The position numbers were made by a program, and so were the translations under genes. The notes below the pieces were generated by a model. It saw nothing but the letters and a program-made list of their open reading frames with translations. It had not been told where the DNA came from and searched no databases. 64,000 nt of DNA from NCBI GenBank assembly GCA_963700045.1, contig CAVOWK010000006.1, forward strand, positions 1-64,000, read 5' to 3'. Positions 52,152 through 61,003 of the stretch are shown piece after piece (within the stretch, counting starts at the first letter, position 1; each line of letters starts with the position of its first letter). Origin of the DNA: RPQJ01 sp963700045 (GTDB taxonomy: Bacteria; Pseudomonadota; Gammaproteobacteria; Steroidobacterales; Steroidobacteraceae).

Positions 52152-53150
52152 TCAGGTCGTTTCGACCGCCGTGCGGATGTGACGGATCACCAGCGAGCGC
52201 ACGGTTTCCAGGGGATTCTTTTCCCAGGTGAACACGGGCGGCGAGCGTCGCAGCATGTTCCAGTTGCTGGTTTCGAGCACGCGTGTCAGGTAGGCGAGAT
52301 TGCGATTGATCGCTTCCAGGTACGGATTGCGGCCGCCATACAGGCTCTCGACGTAGCGGTAGGCTCCGCCGAACTCGCCATCGAGACGCGTGCGCATCGT
52401 GTATTCGAAGAACTGCGGCGTCTGGCGCAGCACGTCGAGTCCTGAACCATACTGGACCTTGAGGCCGCCGTCGCCCTCGCGCTGCATGGCGACGCCGCCG
52501 AGTACGAATTCGGGGTACAGGCGGTCACGGCATTTCTCGAGGTAGCACCGGTCCGACATCTGCGCCAGCATGTCCGCCGTGCCGAGCAGGTGACCGACGC
52601 ACCGGTCACGCGCGTCGTCCAGCCGGATGTCCTTGAACGGCACCTCGTAGCCGGTGAAGTGGATTACCTGCGTCGCGACCGGCACCCAGTTTGCGAGACC
52701 GATGGCAGGCAGGTAGCGCGCAAGAAAGTTCGCGCCCCGCATCACGTGGGTGCGGGTGAATTCCGCGCCGTTGCGATGCTGCGTATCGTCGCTCTGGCGG
52801 ATGTAGCCCGAGTCGTGGAACAGCCCGACGATGATGCCGAGCAGCGCGCGGTCGGCGCCCAGGCGCTGTTCCGGTGCGTGTGTACGCTCGTAGCCGGCAA
52901 GCAGGCGCGCCATCGCGAGCGTGTCGTCCAGCGAATGCTGCATGTCGTGATAGACAGTGTCGCAGCCCAGGTAGCCCGGAAACTGCCCGGAGAACAACCG
53001 CTCGAAATCGGCGAACGCCGTCGTCAGCCGCTCGGTGTTCGTACCGGGCCAGGTCTGCTGAAAGAGTTCCTCGACGGCCTTGCGCACGGACGCTACCGAG
53101 CTGACCTGCACGGTGTTGGTGACGTCGTAATCGCTGCGGCGGAACTGCAT
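52152..53150 (-). CDS. HD-domain-like putative metal-dependent phosphohydrolase
   Basis: A 332-residue protein whose middle carries ligands of the HD superfamily: His68 and His72 in TVYHDMQHSLDD and His112-Asp113 in LFHDSGY, followed by a further histidine in TRTHVMRGANF. Members split phosphodiesters or nucleotides, often in signalling, but the substrate here is unknown. It has no membrane segment. It is convergent with the trp operon and stands alone. Confidence 0.7.
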   Translation of the reverse strand: MQFRRSDYDVTNTVQVSSVASVRKAVEELFQQTWPGTNTERLTTAFADFERLFSGQFPGYLGCDTVYHDMQHSLDDTLAMARLLAGYERTHAPEQRLGADRALLGIIVGLFHDSGYIRQSDDTQHRNGAEFTRTHVMRGANFLARYLPAIGLANWVPVATQVIHFTGYEVPFKDIRLDDARDRCVGHLLGTADMLAQMSDRCYLEKCRDRLYPEFVLGGVAMQREGDGGLKVQYGSGLDVLRQTPQFFEYTMRTRLDGEFGGAYRYVESLYGGRNPYLEAINRNLAYLTRVLETSNWNMLRRSPPVFTWEKNPLETVRSLVIRHIRTAVETT

Positions 53151-53263
53151 GGGCGTTGGGGTGCGCTCTGGTTTCGAGCGAGTCTATGCTCTTGGCCCGA
53201 AAGTGCCAGAGCCAAAAAGACCCGCACCTCTATGAATTGGCCGTTTACTGCCCGTGCCAGGCT

Positions 53264-54037
53264 CTATATGTCAAAACTCGCGACGACGGGAGTGTGGTCC
53301 GATGGCCTCTCCAGCTTGCGTGGCGCCTTGTCGATGTGACACGCGCCACATTTCTGAGCGAGCGCGTTCGAGGCGAGGATCAGGTCGATACGCAGGCCTG
53401 CATTGCGACGGAATGCCATCATCCGGTAGTCCCACCACGAATACGATTTCTCGGGCTGTTCGAACAGCCGGAAGCAGTCCGCGAGCCCGGTGCCCAGCAA
53501 TGCCTGCAGCGCCGCGCGTTCGGGCGGGCTCACGTGCACCGATCCTTCCCAGGCCTTGGGATCGTGCACGTCGCGGTCCTCCGGCGCGACGTTGAAATCG
53601 CCGAGCACGACGAGGTGCGGATGGCGCGCCAGTTCCGCGGCGACGTACTCGCGCAGCGCGTCGAACCAGCGCAGCTTGTAGGCGAACTTGTCCGAGCCGA
53701 CCGTCTGGCCGTTCGGCACGTAGACGTCGATGACGCGCAGGTTCCCGAGCGAGACCGCAAGCACGCGACGCTGCTCGTCGTCGAAGCCCGGAATGCCCGC
53801 GACGACGTCGGTGACGGGGTCGCGGCTCAAGATGGCGACGCCGTTGTAAGTGCGTTGTCCGCTGAACGCGGAATTCCAGCCGAGGGCCTGCAGGTCGGCT
53901 GCGGGAAAATCGGCATCGGGCAGCTTGGTCTCCTGCAGCGCGATGGCATCGACCGGGTTGGCCGCGAGCCATTCGGTCAGGTGCGGCAGGCGTACCCGCA
54001 GTGAATTCACGTTCCATGTCGCAAGCGCGCGGGTCAT
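53264..54037 (-). CDS. xthA: Exodeoxyribonuclease III
   Basis: A 257-residue endonuclease/exonuclease/phosphatase-fold protein with the metal glutamate in IALQETKLPD, the LGDFNVAPEDRDVHDP motif, the RIDLILAS segment and the catalytic histidine in SDHTPVVA. It acts as AP endonuclease and 3' exonuclease in base-excision repair. The ATG at 54037 overlaps the prlC stop (ATGA). Confidence 0.94.
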   Translation of the reverse strand: MTRALATWNVNSLRVRLPHLTEWLAANPVDAIALQETKLPDADFPAADLQALGWNSAFSGQRTYNGVAILSRDPVTDVVAGIPGFDDEQRRVLAVSLGNLRVIDVYVPNGQTVGSDKFAYKLRWFDALREYVAAELARHPHLVVLGDFNVAPEDRDVHDPKAWEGSVHVSPPERAALQALLGTGLADCFRLFEQPEKSYSWWDYRMMAFRRNAGLRIDLILASNALAQKCGACHIDKAPRKLERPSDHTPVVASFDI

Positions 54038-56055
54038 GCGGCCAGGCCCAGCTGCCGCAGCAGCGGCTCGAGTTCGGGCCTGCGGCCCCGGAACTCGACG
54101 AACGCTTCCATCGCGTCGCGGCTGCCGCCACGCTCGAGGATCGAGCCGAGGAAGCGGTGGGCAGTCGCAGCATCGAAGATTCCCGATTCCTCGAAGGCGC
54201 CGAAGGCGTCCGCCGACAGCACCTCGGCCCACTTGTAGCTGTAGTAGCCGGCGCCGTATCCGCCCGAGAAGATGTGCTGGAAGCTGTGCGGGAAGCGGTT
54301 GAACGCCGGCGGACGCACGACGGCCACCTCGTCCCGCACCTGCGCCAGCGTCTGCATCAGCCGCGAGCCGTGTGCGGGCGAGAACTCGGCGTGCAACCGG
54401 AAGTCGAACAGCGCGAACTCGAGCTGCCGGACCGACTGCATGCCGGCCTGGAACGAACGCGTTGCCTGCAGCTTGCGCAGCGCCTCGAGCGGCAGTGGCG
54501 CGCCGGTCTCGACGTGACCCGAGATCAGCGGCAGCACCTCCTCGCGCCAGGCGAAGTTTTCCATGAACTGGCTCGGCAGTTCCACCGCGTCCCACGGCAC
54601 GCCATTGATGCCGGCCACGCTCGGGAAATCCACGCGCGTCAGCATGTGGTGCAGGCCGTGGCCGAATTCGTGGAACATCGTCAGCACTTCGTAGTGCGTC
54701 AGCAACGAAGGCCGGTCCGCACCCGGCGGGGTGAAGTTGCAGACGAGGTAAGCGATCGGCAGAGCATGCGCGCCGGCCAGGTCGATCCGCCCCAGGCATT
54801 CGTCCATCCAGGCACCGCCGCGCTTCTTGGGTCGTGCGTACAGGTCGAGGAAGAAGCCGCCGCGAGGCTTGCCGTCGCCGCCGATGATGTCGTAGTAGTG
54901 GACGTCGGGCTGATACACCTCGACGTCCTTGCGTTCCTCGATGCGCACTCCATAGAGACGTTGCGCCACGGCGAACAGGCCCTGCAGCACGCGCGGCAAG
55001 GGGAAGTAAGGTCGCAGCTCCTCTTCCGAGACGGCCAGGCGCTCGCGCTTGAGGCGCTCCGAGTGGAACGCCACGTCCCAGGCCTCGAGCCTGGCGCCTG
55101 CGAACGCTTCAAGTTCGGCGAACTCACGCTGCGCGGCCGGCCGGCACAGGCGCGCGAGCCGGCGCAGGAACTCCAGCACCTCGGCGGGATCACGCGCCAT
55201 CTTGGTGGCCAGCGAGTATTCCGCGAAGCTGGCGAAACCGGCGAGCTGCGCCGCTTCGTGCCGCAGTGCGAGGATTTCCTCGATCAGCGCCGTGTTGTCC
55301 CACTGCGCCGGGCCCTGCTCGGAGGCGCGCGTGAGCCAGGCCGCGTAGAAGTCCTGGCGCAGCTGCCGGTTTTCGGCATGCGTCAGGACCGCCTGGTAAT
55401 TCGGCGCGTCGAGCGTGAACAGCCAACCGCTGCGGCCGTTCTTTTCGGCTGCGGCACGCGCACGGGCGATGACGGCGGCAGGCAGGCCGGCGAGTTCAGT
55501 CGCCTCCTCGACCTCTCGCGTCCAGGCATTGGTGGCATCGAGCACGTTCTCGTCGAACTTCGCCTGCGCCGTCGACAGGCGCTCCATGAGTTCGCGAAAA
55601 CGCCGCTTGCGGTCGGGTGCGAGCGCGACACCCGCGAGCCGGAAGTCGCGCAGCGCGTTGTCGACGAGCTTGCGCTGCTCCGGCTTCAGGCCGGGATATT
55701 GCGTGTCCTTGATGCGCTGGTATGCCGCGCACAGCTCGGCGTTCTGCGCGATCTCGGTGTGATACGCGGTGAGCAGCGGCAGGCAGGTATTGTAGGCCGC
55801 CCGCAGCTCGTCGCCGTTCGCGACGCCATTGAGGTGGCCCACGGGCGACCAGGTGCGCGCGAGCCGATGCTGCATCCGTTCCATGGGAACGACGATGCCG
55901 TCCCAGCCTTCGGCGCCCGCATCGAGCAGTTGCTGCAGGCCGCGCCGATTCTCTTCCAGCACCTGCCGGATGGCGGGTTCGATGTGTTCCGGGCGAATTG
56001 CCAGAAAGGCGGGCAGGGTCGCAGCCTGCAGCAGGGGGTTGTCCATGCCCGCCAT
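54034..56055 (-). CDS. prlC: Oligopeptidase A (M3 metallopeptidase)
   Basis: A 673-residue thimet-oligopeptidase-family enzyme with the zinc motif MFHEFGHGLHHMLT and the third ligand further on. It is cytoplasmic and degrades short peptides, including cleaved signal peptides. An ATG nine bases downstream (MDNPLLQ) may be the actual start. The length is normal for PrlC. Confidence 0.94.
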   Translation of the reverse strand: MAGMDNPLLQAATLPAFLAIRPEHIEPAIRQVLEENRRGLQQLLDAGAEGWDGIVVPMERMQHRLARTWSPVGHLNGVANGDELRAAYNTCLPLLTAYHTEIAQNAELCAAYQRIKDTQYPGLKPEQRKLVDNALRDFRLAGVALAPDRKRRFRELMERLSTAQAKFDENVLDATNAWTREVEEATELAGLPAAVIARARAAAEKNGRSGWLFTLDAPNYQAVLTHAENRQLRQDFYAAWLTRASEQGPAQWDNTALIEEILALRHEAAQLAGFASFAEYSLATKMARDPAEVLEFLRRLARLCRPAAQREFAELEAFAGARLEAWDVAFHSERLKRERLAVSEEELRPYFPLPRVLQGLFAVAQRLYGVRIEERKDVEVYQPDVHYYDIIGGDGKPRGGFFLDLYARPKKRGGAWMDECLGRIDLAGAHALPIAYLVCNFTPPGADRPSLLTHYEVLTMFHEFGHGLHHMLTRVDFPSVAGINGVPWDAVELPSQFMENFAWREEVLPLISGHVETGAPLPLEALRKLQATRSFQAGMQSVRQLEFALFDFRLHAEFSPAHGSRLMQTLAQVRDEVAVVRPPAFNRFPHSFQHIFSGGYGAGYYSYKWAEVLSADAFGAFEESGIFDAATAHRFLGSILERGGSRDAMEAFVEFRGRRPELEPLLRQLGLAA

Positions 56056-56079
56056 TCTAGCGGCGCGGCGACCCCGGAT

Positions 56080-56979
56080 TCAGCCGAAGCTACCCTGCAG
56101 GAGCCAGCCGAGCGCGTACACGGCGGCGACGAAGCCGCAGAAAGCGAAGGCCGCGCGCCTGCGGTAGCGGCGGGCCAGGTCGCCCGGTGGCAGCGCGGCG
56201 AGCAGGAACAGCCGGTCGCCATCCGGGCGGCACAGGACGTGGAAATTCTGCCGGGCCGGGCGTTCAACGCCGCGCTGCATGACCGTGCGCCGGGCCTCCT
56301 GCCTTGCGGCTTCCCACTCGACCGGGTCGATGCGGCCGTCGCCATCCTGGTCGAAGCGCCGTATCAGGGCAGGCTGGTCCTGCTTCCATTCCGCCAGCAT
56401 CTCGGCCAGTTCCGCCTGCGGGTTCGGTTCGCCGGACGATGCCGTCGAACGAAAATCGCCCAGGGCATACAGGCGCTCGTGCTCGTAGATACGTTCCTCG
56501 ACGTAGCGGAAGCCGCGGCCCCCGGTCAGCGACAGGCCCTTGCCCGGTCCCGACGCAGGCCAGGGCGTGTCGCCGTACCAGGTGGTCGACTCGGCCGGCA
56601 CGACTTCGGCGCCATCGGGCTGCACGATGCACTGGCCGGTCCCGTCGTCGAGCAGGAAAGCGACCGACGAGGTGCCTGACGCGATGGTCTGCCAACTCTT
56701 CCGCTGGCCTTTGCCCGCGCCGCGTTCGGTCCGCTTCGAGATCCTGTAGCGCCACCAGATGCAAGGCCGTTGCGTGAGCGGCGCGGGATTCTTCGTGGCC
56801 GGCAGGGGCAGGCCGTTGCCCGCGAGCTCGACGTAGCCCTGCGCCGCCGATCGAATGCGCGACGTCGGCGTGTCCTCGATCAGCCGCGCGATCTTGAGCC
56901 AGCGCAGCGCCGCTGCGCCGCCGGCCACGACGGCGACGCCGAGCGTCAGCAGCCAGAACCAGGAATCGCTCTCAGCCAA
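56080..56979 (-). CDS. GIDE-domain membrane protein with EF-hand-like loop
   Basis: A 299-residue protein with membrane helices at both ends (residues 6-26 and about 275-295) and a central domain resembling the GIDE/E3-ligase-associated domain of eukaryotic MULAN (TQRPCIWWRYRI, RYVEERIYEHERLYALGDF), but no RING finger. A calcium-binding-like loop, DQDGDGRIDPVEW, is inserted before the C-terminal helix. Such bacterial proteins usually neighbour LemA genes, as here (eight-base overlap). Its function is not known. Confidence 0.78.
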   Translation of the reverse strand: MAESDSWFWLLTLGVAVVAGGAAALRWLKIARLIEDTPTSRIRSAAQGYVELAGNGLPLPATKNPAPLTQRPCIWWRYRISKRTERGAGKGQRKSWQTIASGTSSVAFLLDDGTGQCIVQPDGAEVVPAESTTWYGDTPWPASGPGKGLSLTGGRGFRYVEERIYEHERLYALGDFRSTASSGEPNPQAELAEMLAEWKQDQPALIRRFDQDGDGRIDPVEWEAARQEARRTVMQRGVERPARQNFHVLCRPDGDRLFLLAALPPGDLARRYRRRAAFAFCGFVAAVYALGWLLQGSFG

Positions 56980-57544
56980 AGAGCTTGCCCAGGTCCACGT
57001 CGCGCTTCTGTTCGTCGGTGAATTCGAGCAGCTGCGCCGGCTTGAACTCGAACATCCGTGCGACCAGCAGGTCGGGGAAGGTCTGGATGCGGATGTTGTT
57101 GAGGTTCACCGACTCGTTGTAGAGCTCGCGGCGGTCCGCGATCGCTTCTTCCAGTTCCGAGATGCGCGTCTGCAGGTGGCGGAAGCTGTTGTCGGCCTTG
57201 AGTTCCGGGTAATTCTCCGCCACCGCGAACAGGCGACCCAGGCCCTGGCGCAACTGGTCCTCAGCCGCACCAACCGCGGCAACGTCCCCGCGACTCTGCG
57301 CCTTGAACACCGCGGAGCGCGCCTGCATCACGCGCTCCAGCGTTTCCTGCTCGTACTGCATGTAGCGCTTGCAGGTTTCGACCAGCTTCGGCAACTCGTC
57401 GTGGCGCTGCGTCAGCAGCACGTCGATGTTGGCCCAGGCCTTGCGCACGTTCTCGCGCAGCGCGATGAGCCCGTTGTAGATGCGCACGAGATAGACAGCC
57501 GCCACGAACAGCAGCGCGGCAAACAGCAACAGCATGACCAGCAT
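56972..57544 (-). CDS. LemA family protein
   Basis: A 190-residue protein with an N-terminal membrane helix and a helical-bundle domain typical of LemA (YNGLIALRENVRKAWANIDVLL, RHDELPKLVETCKRYM, YNESVNLNNIRIQTFPDLLVA). Its biochemical role is unclear. It is co-transcribed with the GIDE-domain protein. Confidence 0.9.
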   Translation of the reverse strand: MLVMLLLFAALLFVAAVYLVRIYNGLIALRENVRKAWANIDVLLTQRHDELPKLVETCKRYMQYEQETLERVMQARSAVFKAQSRGDVAAVGAAEDQLRQGLGRLFAVAENYPELKADNSFRHLQTRISELEEAIADRRELYNESVNLNNIRIQTFPDLLVARMFEFKPAQLLEFTDEQKRDVDLGKLFG

Positions 57545-57663
57545 CGGCGGCTCCCTGTCAATTTCCGGGGCGGGAGTGACCCCGCGAGCGGCTAGATTGC
57601 CGGTTGCCCGGTAGCAGCGTCTAGACTGTGCGTCCCAGATCCGGGGAATGCGAGCGGTCCAGC

Positions 57664-58206
57664 ATGGCGATTCGAACCTATCGCGGCGTGTCGCCTACGC
57701 TCGGGCCGGGCGCGTGGGTCGACCCTGCGGCGCTGGTCATCGGCGACGTCGTGCTCGGTGCCGACGTTTCGATCTGGCCGCTGGTGCTGGTCCGCGGCGA
57801 CGTCAATCGCATCCGCATCGGCGACCGCAGCAACGTCCAGGACGGCAGCATCATCCACGTCTCGCGTCCCTACCCGGGTAACGACGCAGGCTGGGGCACG
57901 CTCCTCGGCGAGGACGTCGTGATCGGGCACAAGGTTGCGCTGCACGGCTGCACGATCGCAGACCGCGTGCTGGTGGGTATCGGCGCGATCGTGCTGGACG
58001 GCGTCACGGTCGCCAGCGACGTGATCATCGGCGCCGGCAGCGTCGTCACGCCGGGGAAGCAACTGCAGTCCGGCTACCTGTACGTCGGCAATCCGGCGCG
58101 GCGATCGCGCGAGCTGCGGCTCGACGAGATTGCGCGCATTCCGCAGATGGCGCGCGATTACGTGCTGCTCAAGAACGAGTATTCGCAGTTGTCGCCAGGT
58201 AGATAG
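57664..58206 (+). CDS. Gamma-class carbonic anhydrase-like protein (YrdA family)
   Basis: A 180-residue left-handed beta-helix with hexapeptide repeats and the three metal histidines in IIHVSRP, VIGHKVALHGC. Members bind zinc or iron; some are carbonic anhydrases, others have no demonstrated activity. The ATG at 57664 starts the first strand (MAIRTYRG). Its 3' end overlaps the convergent aroE by 38 bases. Confidence 0.9.
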   Translation: MAIRTYRGVSPTLGPGAWVDPAALVIGDVVLGADVSIWPLVLVRGDVNRIRIGDRSNVQDGSIIHVSRPYPGNDAGWGTLLGEDVVIGHKVALHGCTIADRVLVGIGAIVLDGVTVASDVIIGAGSVVTPGKQLQSGYLYVGNPARRSRELRLDEIARIPQMARDYVLLKNEYSQLSPGR

Positions 58207-59026
58207 CCCGGGCGTGCAACGCTTCCAGCACGGGTTGCGTCTGCGGGCGCACGCCGCGCCAGACGAAGAACGCTTCGGCCGCCTGTTCGACCAGCATGCC
58301 CCAACCCTGTGCCACGCTGGTCACGCCGCGATCACGGGCCCATTGCGTGAAGGGCGTTTCGCCGATCCCGTAGGCCATGTCGTAGCACGTGGTGGCCCTG
58401 TCCACGGCGCGGGAATGGATCGGCGGCACCTCGCCTTTCAGGCTGGCCGAGGTGGCATTGATGATCAGGTCGAACGGTTCGAGCGGCTCGACGCCGTCGA
58501 AGGCAGCGCCGCTCACTGCACCGAAGCTCGAAAATTCCTCGGCCAGTTCGATGGCGCGCCTGGCCGTGCGGTTGGCAATCACGAGGGTCGACGGCCTCAG
58601 CTCCAGCAATGGCCCGATCGCGCCGCGCGCTGCACCGCCGGCGCCGAGCATCAGTATGCGTGGCGACGTGAGCCGCAGCCGGAGGTTCTGCGTGAGATCG
58701 GCGACCAGGCCGACACCGTCGGTGTTGTCGCCGATCAATTCGCCGTCGCGACGCAGGACGGTATTGACTGCATCCGCGCGCTGGGCCCGGGGCGTGAGCT
58801 CGTTGACCAGGTCCGCGGCCGCGCGCTTGTGCGGCAGCGTGATGTTGGCGCCGCTGCCGCCTTGCTCGAAGAAGAACTCGAGCAGGTCGTGACGGAACTG
58901 ATCCGGCGCCGCTTCGTGCAGCCGGTACACCATGTCCTGCCCCGTCTGCCGTGCGAACAGGCCATGGATGAACGGCGACCAGCTGTGGTAGACCGGGTAG
59001 CCGAAGAGGGCGTAGGAGTCAGACAT
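58169..59026 (-). CDS. aroE: Shikimate dehydrogenase
   Basis: A 285-residue protein with the substrate-binding segment YHSWSPFIHG, the catalytic lysine in NITLPHKRAA, the aspartate in GDNTDGVGL and the NADP motif LGAGGAARGAIGP. It reduces 3-dehydroshikimate. It is three bases downstream of hemB, in the same direction. The final 38 bases overlap the gamma carbonic anhydrase gene tail to tail. Confidence 0.94.
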   Translation of the reverse strand: MSDSYALFGYPVYHSWSPFIHGLFARQTGQDMVYRLHEAAPDQFRHDLLEFFFEQGGSGANITLPHKRAAADLVNELTPRAQRADAVNTVLRRDGELIGDNTDGVGLVADLTQNLRLRLTSPRILMLGAGGAARGAIGPLLELRPSTLVIANRTARRAIELAEEFSSFGAVSGAAFDGVEPLEPFDLIINATSASLKGEVPPIHSRAVDRATTCYDMAYGIGETPFTQWARDRGVTSVAQGWGMLVEQAAEAFFVWRGVRPQTQPVLEALHARAIYLATTANTRS

Positions 59027-59029
59027 GCC

Positions 59030-60046
59030 CTAACCCCTTTCCTTGAGCCATTCTGCAGCACGCTTCGCAAAATAGGTCAGGATGCCGTCGGCGCCCGCGC
59101 GCTTGATGCAGTTGAGTGATTCCAGCGCGACTGCGCGCTCGTCGAGCCAGCCGTTCTGTGCCGCCGCCATGTGCATCGCGTACTCGCCGCTGACCTGGTA
59201 CACGAATGTCGGTGCGCCGAAGCGCTCTTTCACGCGGCGCACGATGTCGAGGTACGGCATGCCGGGCTTCACCATCACCATGTCCGCGCCTTCGGCGAGG
59301 TCGAGCTCGACTTCGCGCAGCGCCTCGTCCGAATTGCACGGATCCATCTGATAGTTGTACTTATTGCCCTTGCCGAGGTTGCCGGCCGAGCCCACGGCAT
59401 CGCGGAACGGGCCGTAGTAGCTCGACGCGTACTTGGCGGAGTAGGCGAGGATGCGCGTGTGGATGTGGCCCGCGGCTTCGAGTGCGTCACGCAGCGCGCC
59501 GATGCGACCGTCCATCATGTCGGAGGGAGCTACTACATCTGCACCTGCTTCCGCATGAGAGAGGCCCTGCTGCACGAGCGCCGCGACCGTCACGTCGTTC
59601 ATGACGTACCCGGTCGCGTCGATGATGCCGTCCTGGCCGTGGGTGGTGAAAGGATCGAGCGCGACGTCGGTCACCACGCCGAGTTCCGGCACGGCTTGTT
59701 TGATAGCACGCACGGCACGCTGGGCCAGGCCATCGGGGTTCCAGGCTTCACGGCCATCGAGGCTCTTGACCTCGAGCGGCGTGACCGGGAAGAGGGCAAG
59801 TGCCGGAATGCCGAGGCGCGCGACGGCTTCAGCTTCGCGGACCAGTTCATCCACCGACACGCGCTCGATGCCCGGCATCGAGGGGATCGCCACGCGCTGC
59901 TTCGTGCCTTCCATGACGAACATCGGGTAGATGAAGTCGTCCGGCGTCAGCACCGTCTCCCGCATCATGCGGCGCGAGAAAGCGTCGCGGCGCATACGGC
60001 GCATGCGGACACGAGGGAACTGGCCGGGAGCGTCGGGGTGGGTCAT
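59030..60046 (-). CDS. hemB: Porphobilinogen synthase (delta-aminolevulinate dehydratase)
   Basis: A 338-residue TIM-barrel enzyme with the two Schiff-base lysines in AYSAKYASSYYGPFRDA and VMVKPGMPYLDI. In the metal-binding stretch (VALDPFTTHGQDGI) aspartates stand where zinc-dependent enzymes have cysteines, so it is a magnesium-type enzyme. The stop codon lies in GAAAGGGGTTAG, similar to the heptamer element arms. Confidence 0.95.
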   Translation of the reverse strand: MTHPDAPGQFPRVRMRRMRRDAFSRRMMRETVLTPDDFIYPMFVMEGTKQRVAIPSMPGIERVSVDELVREAEAVARLGIPALALFPVTPLEVKSLDGREAWNPDGLAQRAVRAIKQAVPELGVVTDVALDPFTTHGQDGIIDATGYVMNDVTVAALVQQGLSHAEAGADVVAPSDMMDGRIGALRDALEAAGHIHTRILAYSAKYASSYYGPFRDAVGSAGNLGKGNKYNYQMDPCNSDEALREVELDLAEGADMVMVKPGMPYLDIVRRVKERFGAPTFVYQVSGEYAMHMAAAQNGWLDERAVALESLNCIKRAGADGILTYFAKRAAEWLKERG

Positions 60047-60147
60047 GGAGGCGGGTGCTTTCTCGAACGGAACCCGGACTTTATACCCGAGCGGGCCCGG
60101 CCGCGAAAAGGACGCAAAAGCCGCAAGGGCGAAGGCAGAATCCGGGC

Positions 60148-60870
60148 ATGAGCACGAAAACCCGTTCGGTCCGGTCGCGAGAGGCCACAGGCTGCCCGCA
60201 GTCACGAACCGCCAAAGTCGCCCGGAAGCCCGTTTCCAAGGTCAAGGCGCCCAAAGGAGCTGCAGTTCAGCCTGCGTCTCTTGCCCCCGATGCACGGCCG
60301 CGGTGCGGCTGGTCGTATTCCGGCATGAGCGCGGAATACATCGCCTATCACGACCAGGAGTGGGGAGTTCCCGTTCACGACGATCGCCGGCTGTTCGAGT
60401 TCCTGATCCTCGAAGGCGCGCAGGCCGGCCTCAGCTGGTCGACCATCCTGCGCAAGCGCGAGGGTTACCGCGAATCGTTTGCCGATTTCGATCCGGTGAA
60501 GGTGGCGAAATTCGACTCGCGCAAGGTCGAGAAGCTGCTGCAGTTCCCCGGCATCGTGCGCAACCGGCTCAAGGTTGCGGCCGCAATCACCAACGCGCGC
60601 TGCTTTCTCGAAGTGCAGAAGGAGTTCGGCAGTTTCGCGGAATACAGCTGGCAGTTCGTCGGCGGCCAGCCGATCGTGAATCGATGGCGTGAGATGTCGC
60701 AGGTGCCGGCGACATCGCCGGAGTCGGATGCGTTCAGCAAGGACCTGCAGCGTCGTGGCTTCAAGTTCGTGGGCTCCACCATCATGTACGCGCACATGCA
60801 GGCGACCGGGATGGTCAACGATCACGTGGTGACGTGTTTCAGGCATGAGGAAGTGAAGGGAAGGGGTTAG
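60148..60870 (+). CDS. tag: DNA-3-methyladenine glycosylase I
   Basis: A 240-residue protein with a basic N-terminal extension of about 50 residues, then the Tag core: RCGWSYSGMSAEYIAYHDQEWG (Cys and His zinc ligands), the aromatic pocket residues and the C-terminal HEE. It removes 3-methyladenine from DNA. The extension is lysine/arginine-rich and may be a DNA-binding tail. Its stop codon is inside the left arm of the palindromic element at 60861-61002. Confidence 0.93.
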   Translation: MSTKTRSVRSREATGCPQSRTAKVARKPVSKVKAPKGAAVQPASLAPDARPRCGWSYSGMSAEYIAYHDQEWGVPVHDDRRLFEFLILEGAQAGLSWSTILRKREGYRESFADFDPVKVAKFDSRKVEKLLQFPGIVRNRLKVAAAITNARCFLEVQKEFGSFAEYSWQFVGGQPIVNRWREMSQVPATSPESDAFSKDLQRRGFKFVGSTIMYAHMQATGMVNDHVVTCFRHEEVKGRG

Positions 60871-61002
60871 GGGATGGGGGTTGGGGGATAGTCGGAGGAT
60901 TGCAGCAGCCTGATATCCCGGCTCCTTCCCGCAAACATGCCGTTGATCGTTATGCAGTCACTGCACATCCGACTAACCCCCAACCCCCATCCCCTAACCC
61001 CT
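60861..61002. repeat. Palindromic element with telomere-like heptamer arms, copy 2
   Basis: The left arm (60861-60896) runs AAGGGG, TTAGGGG, ATGGGGG, TTGGGGG, ATAGTCGGA. The right arm (60968-61002) is its inverted counterpart, with one more match to TTAGTCGGA. The 71-base centre is unrelated to that of copy 1 but nearly the same length. The element abuts, and supplies, the stop codon of tag and stops one base before the stop of the convergent rlmJ. It may serve as a bidirectional terminator. Confidence 0.8.
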
Positions 61003-61003
61003 G

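Noticed and set aside
54001..56679. Plus-strand open frame of 892 codons
   Set aside because: Antisense to prlC and the GIDE-domain gene; composition is shadow-like.
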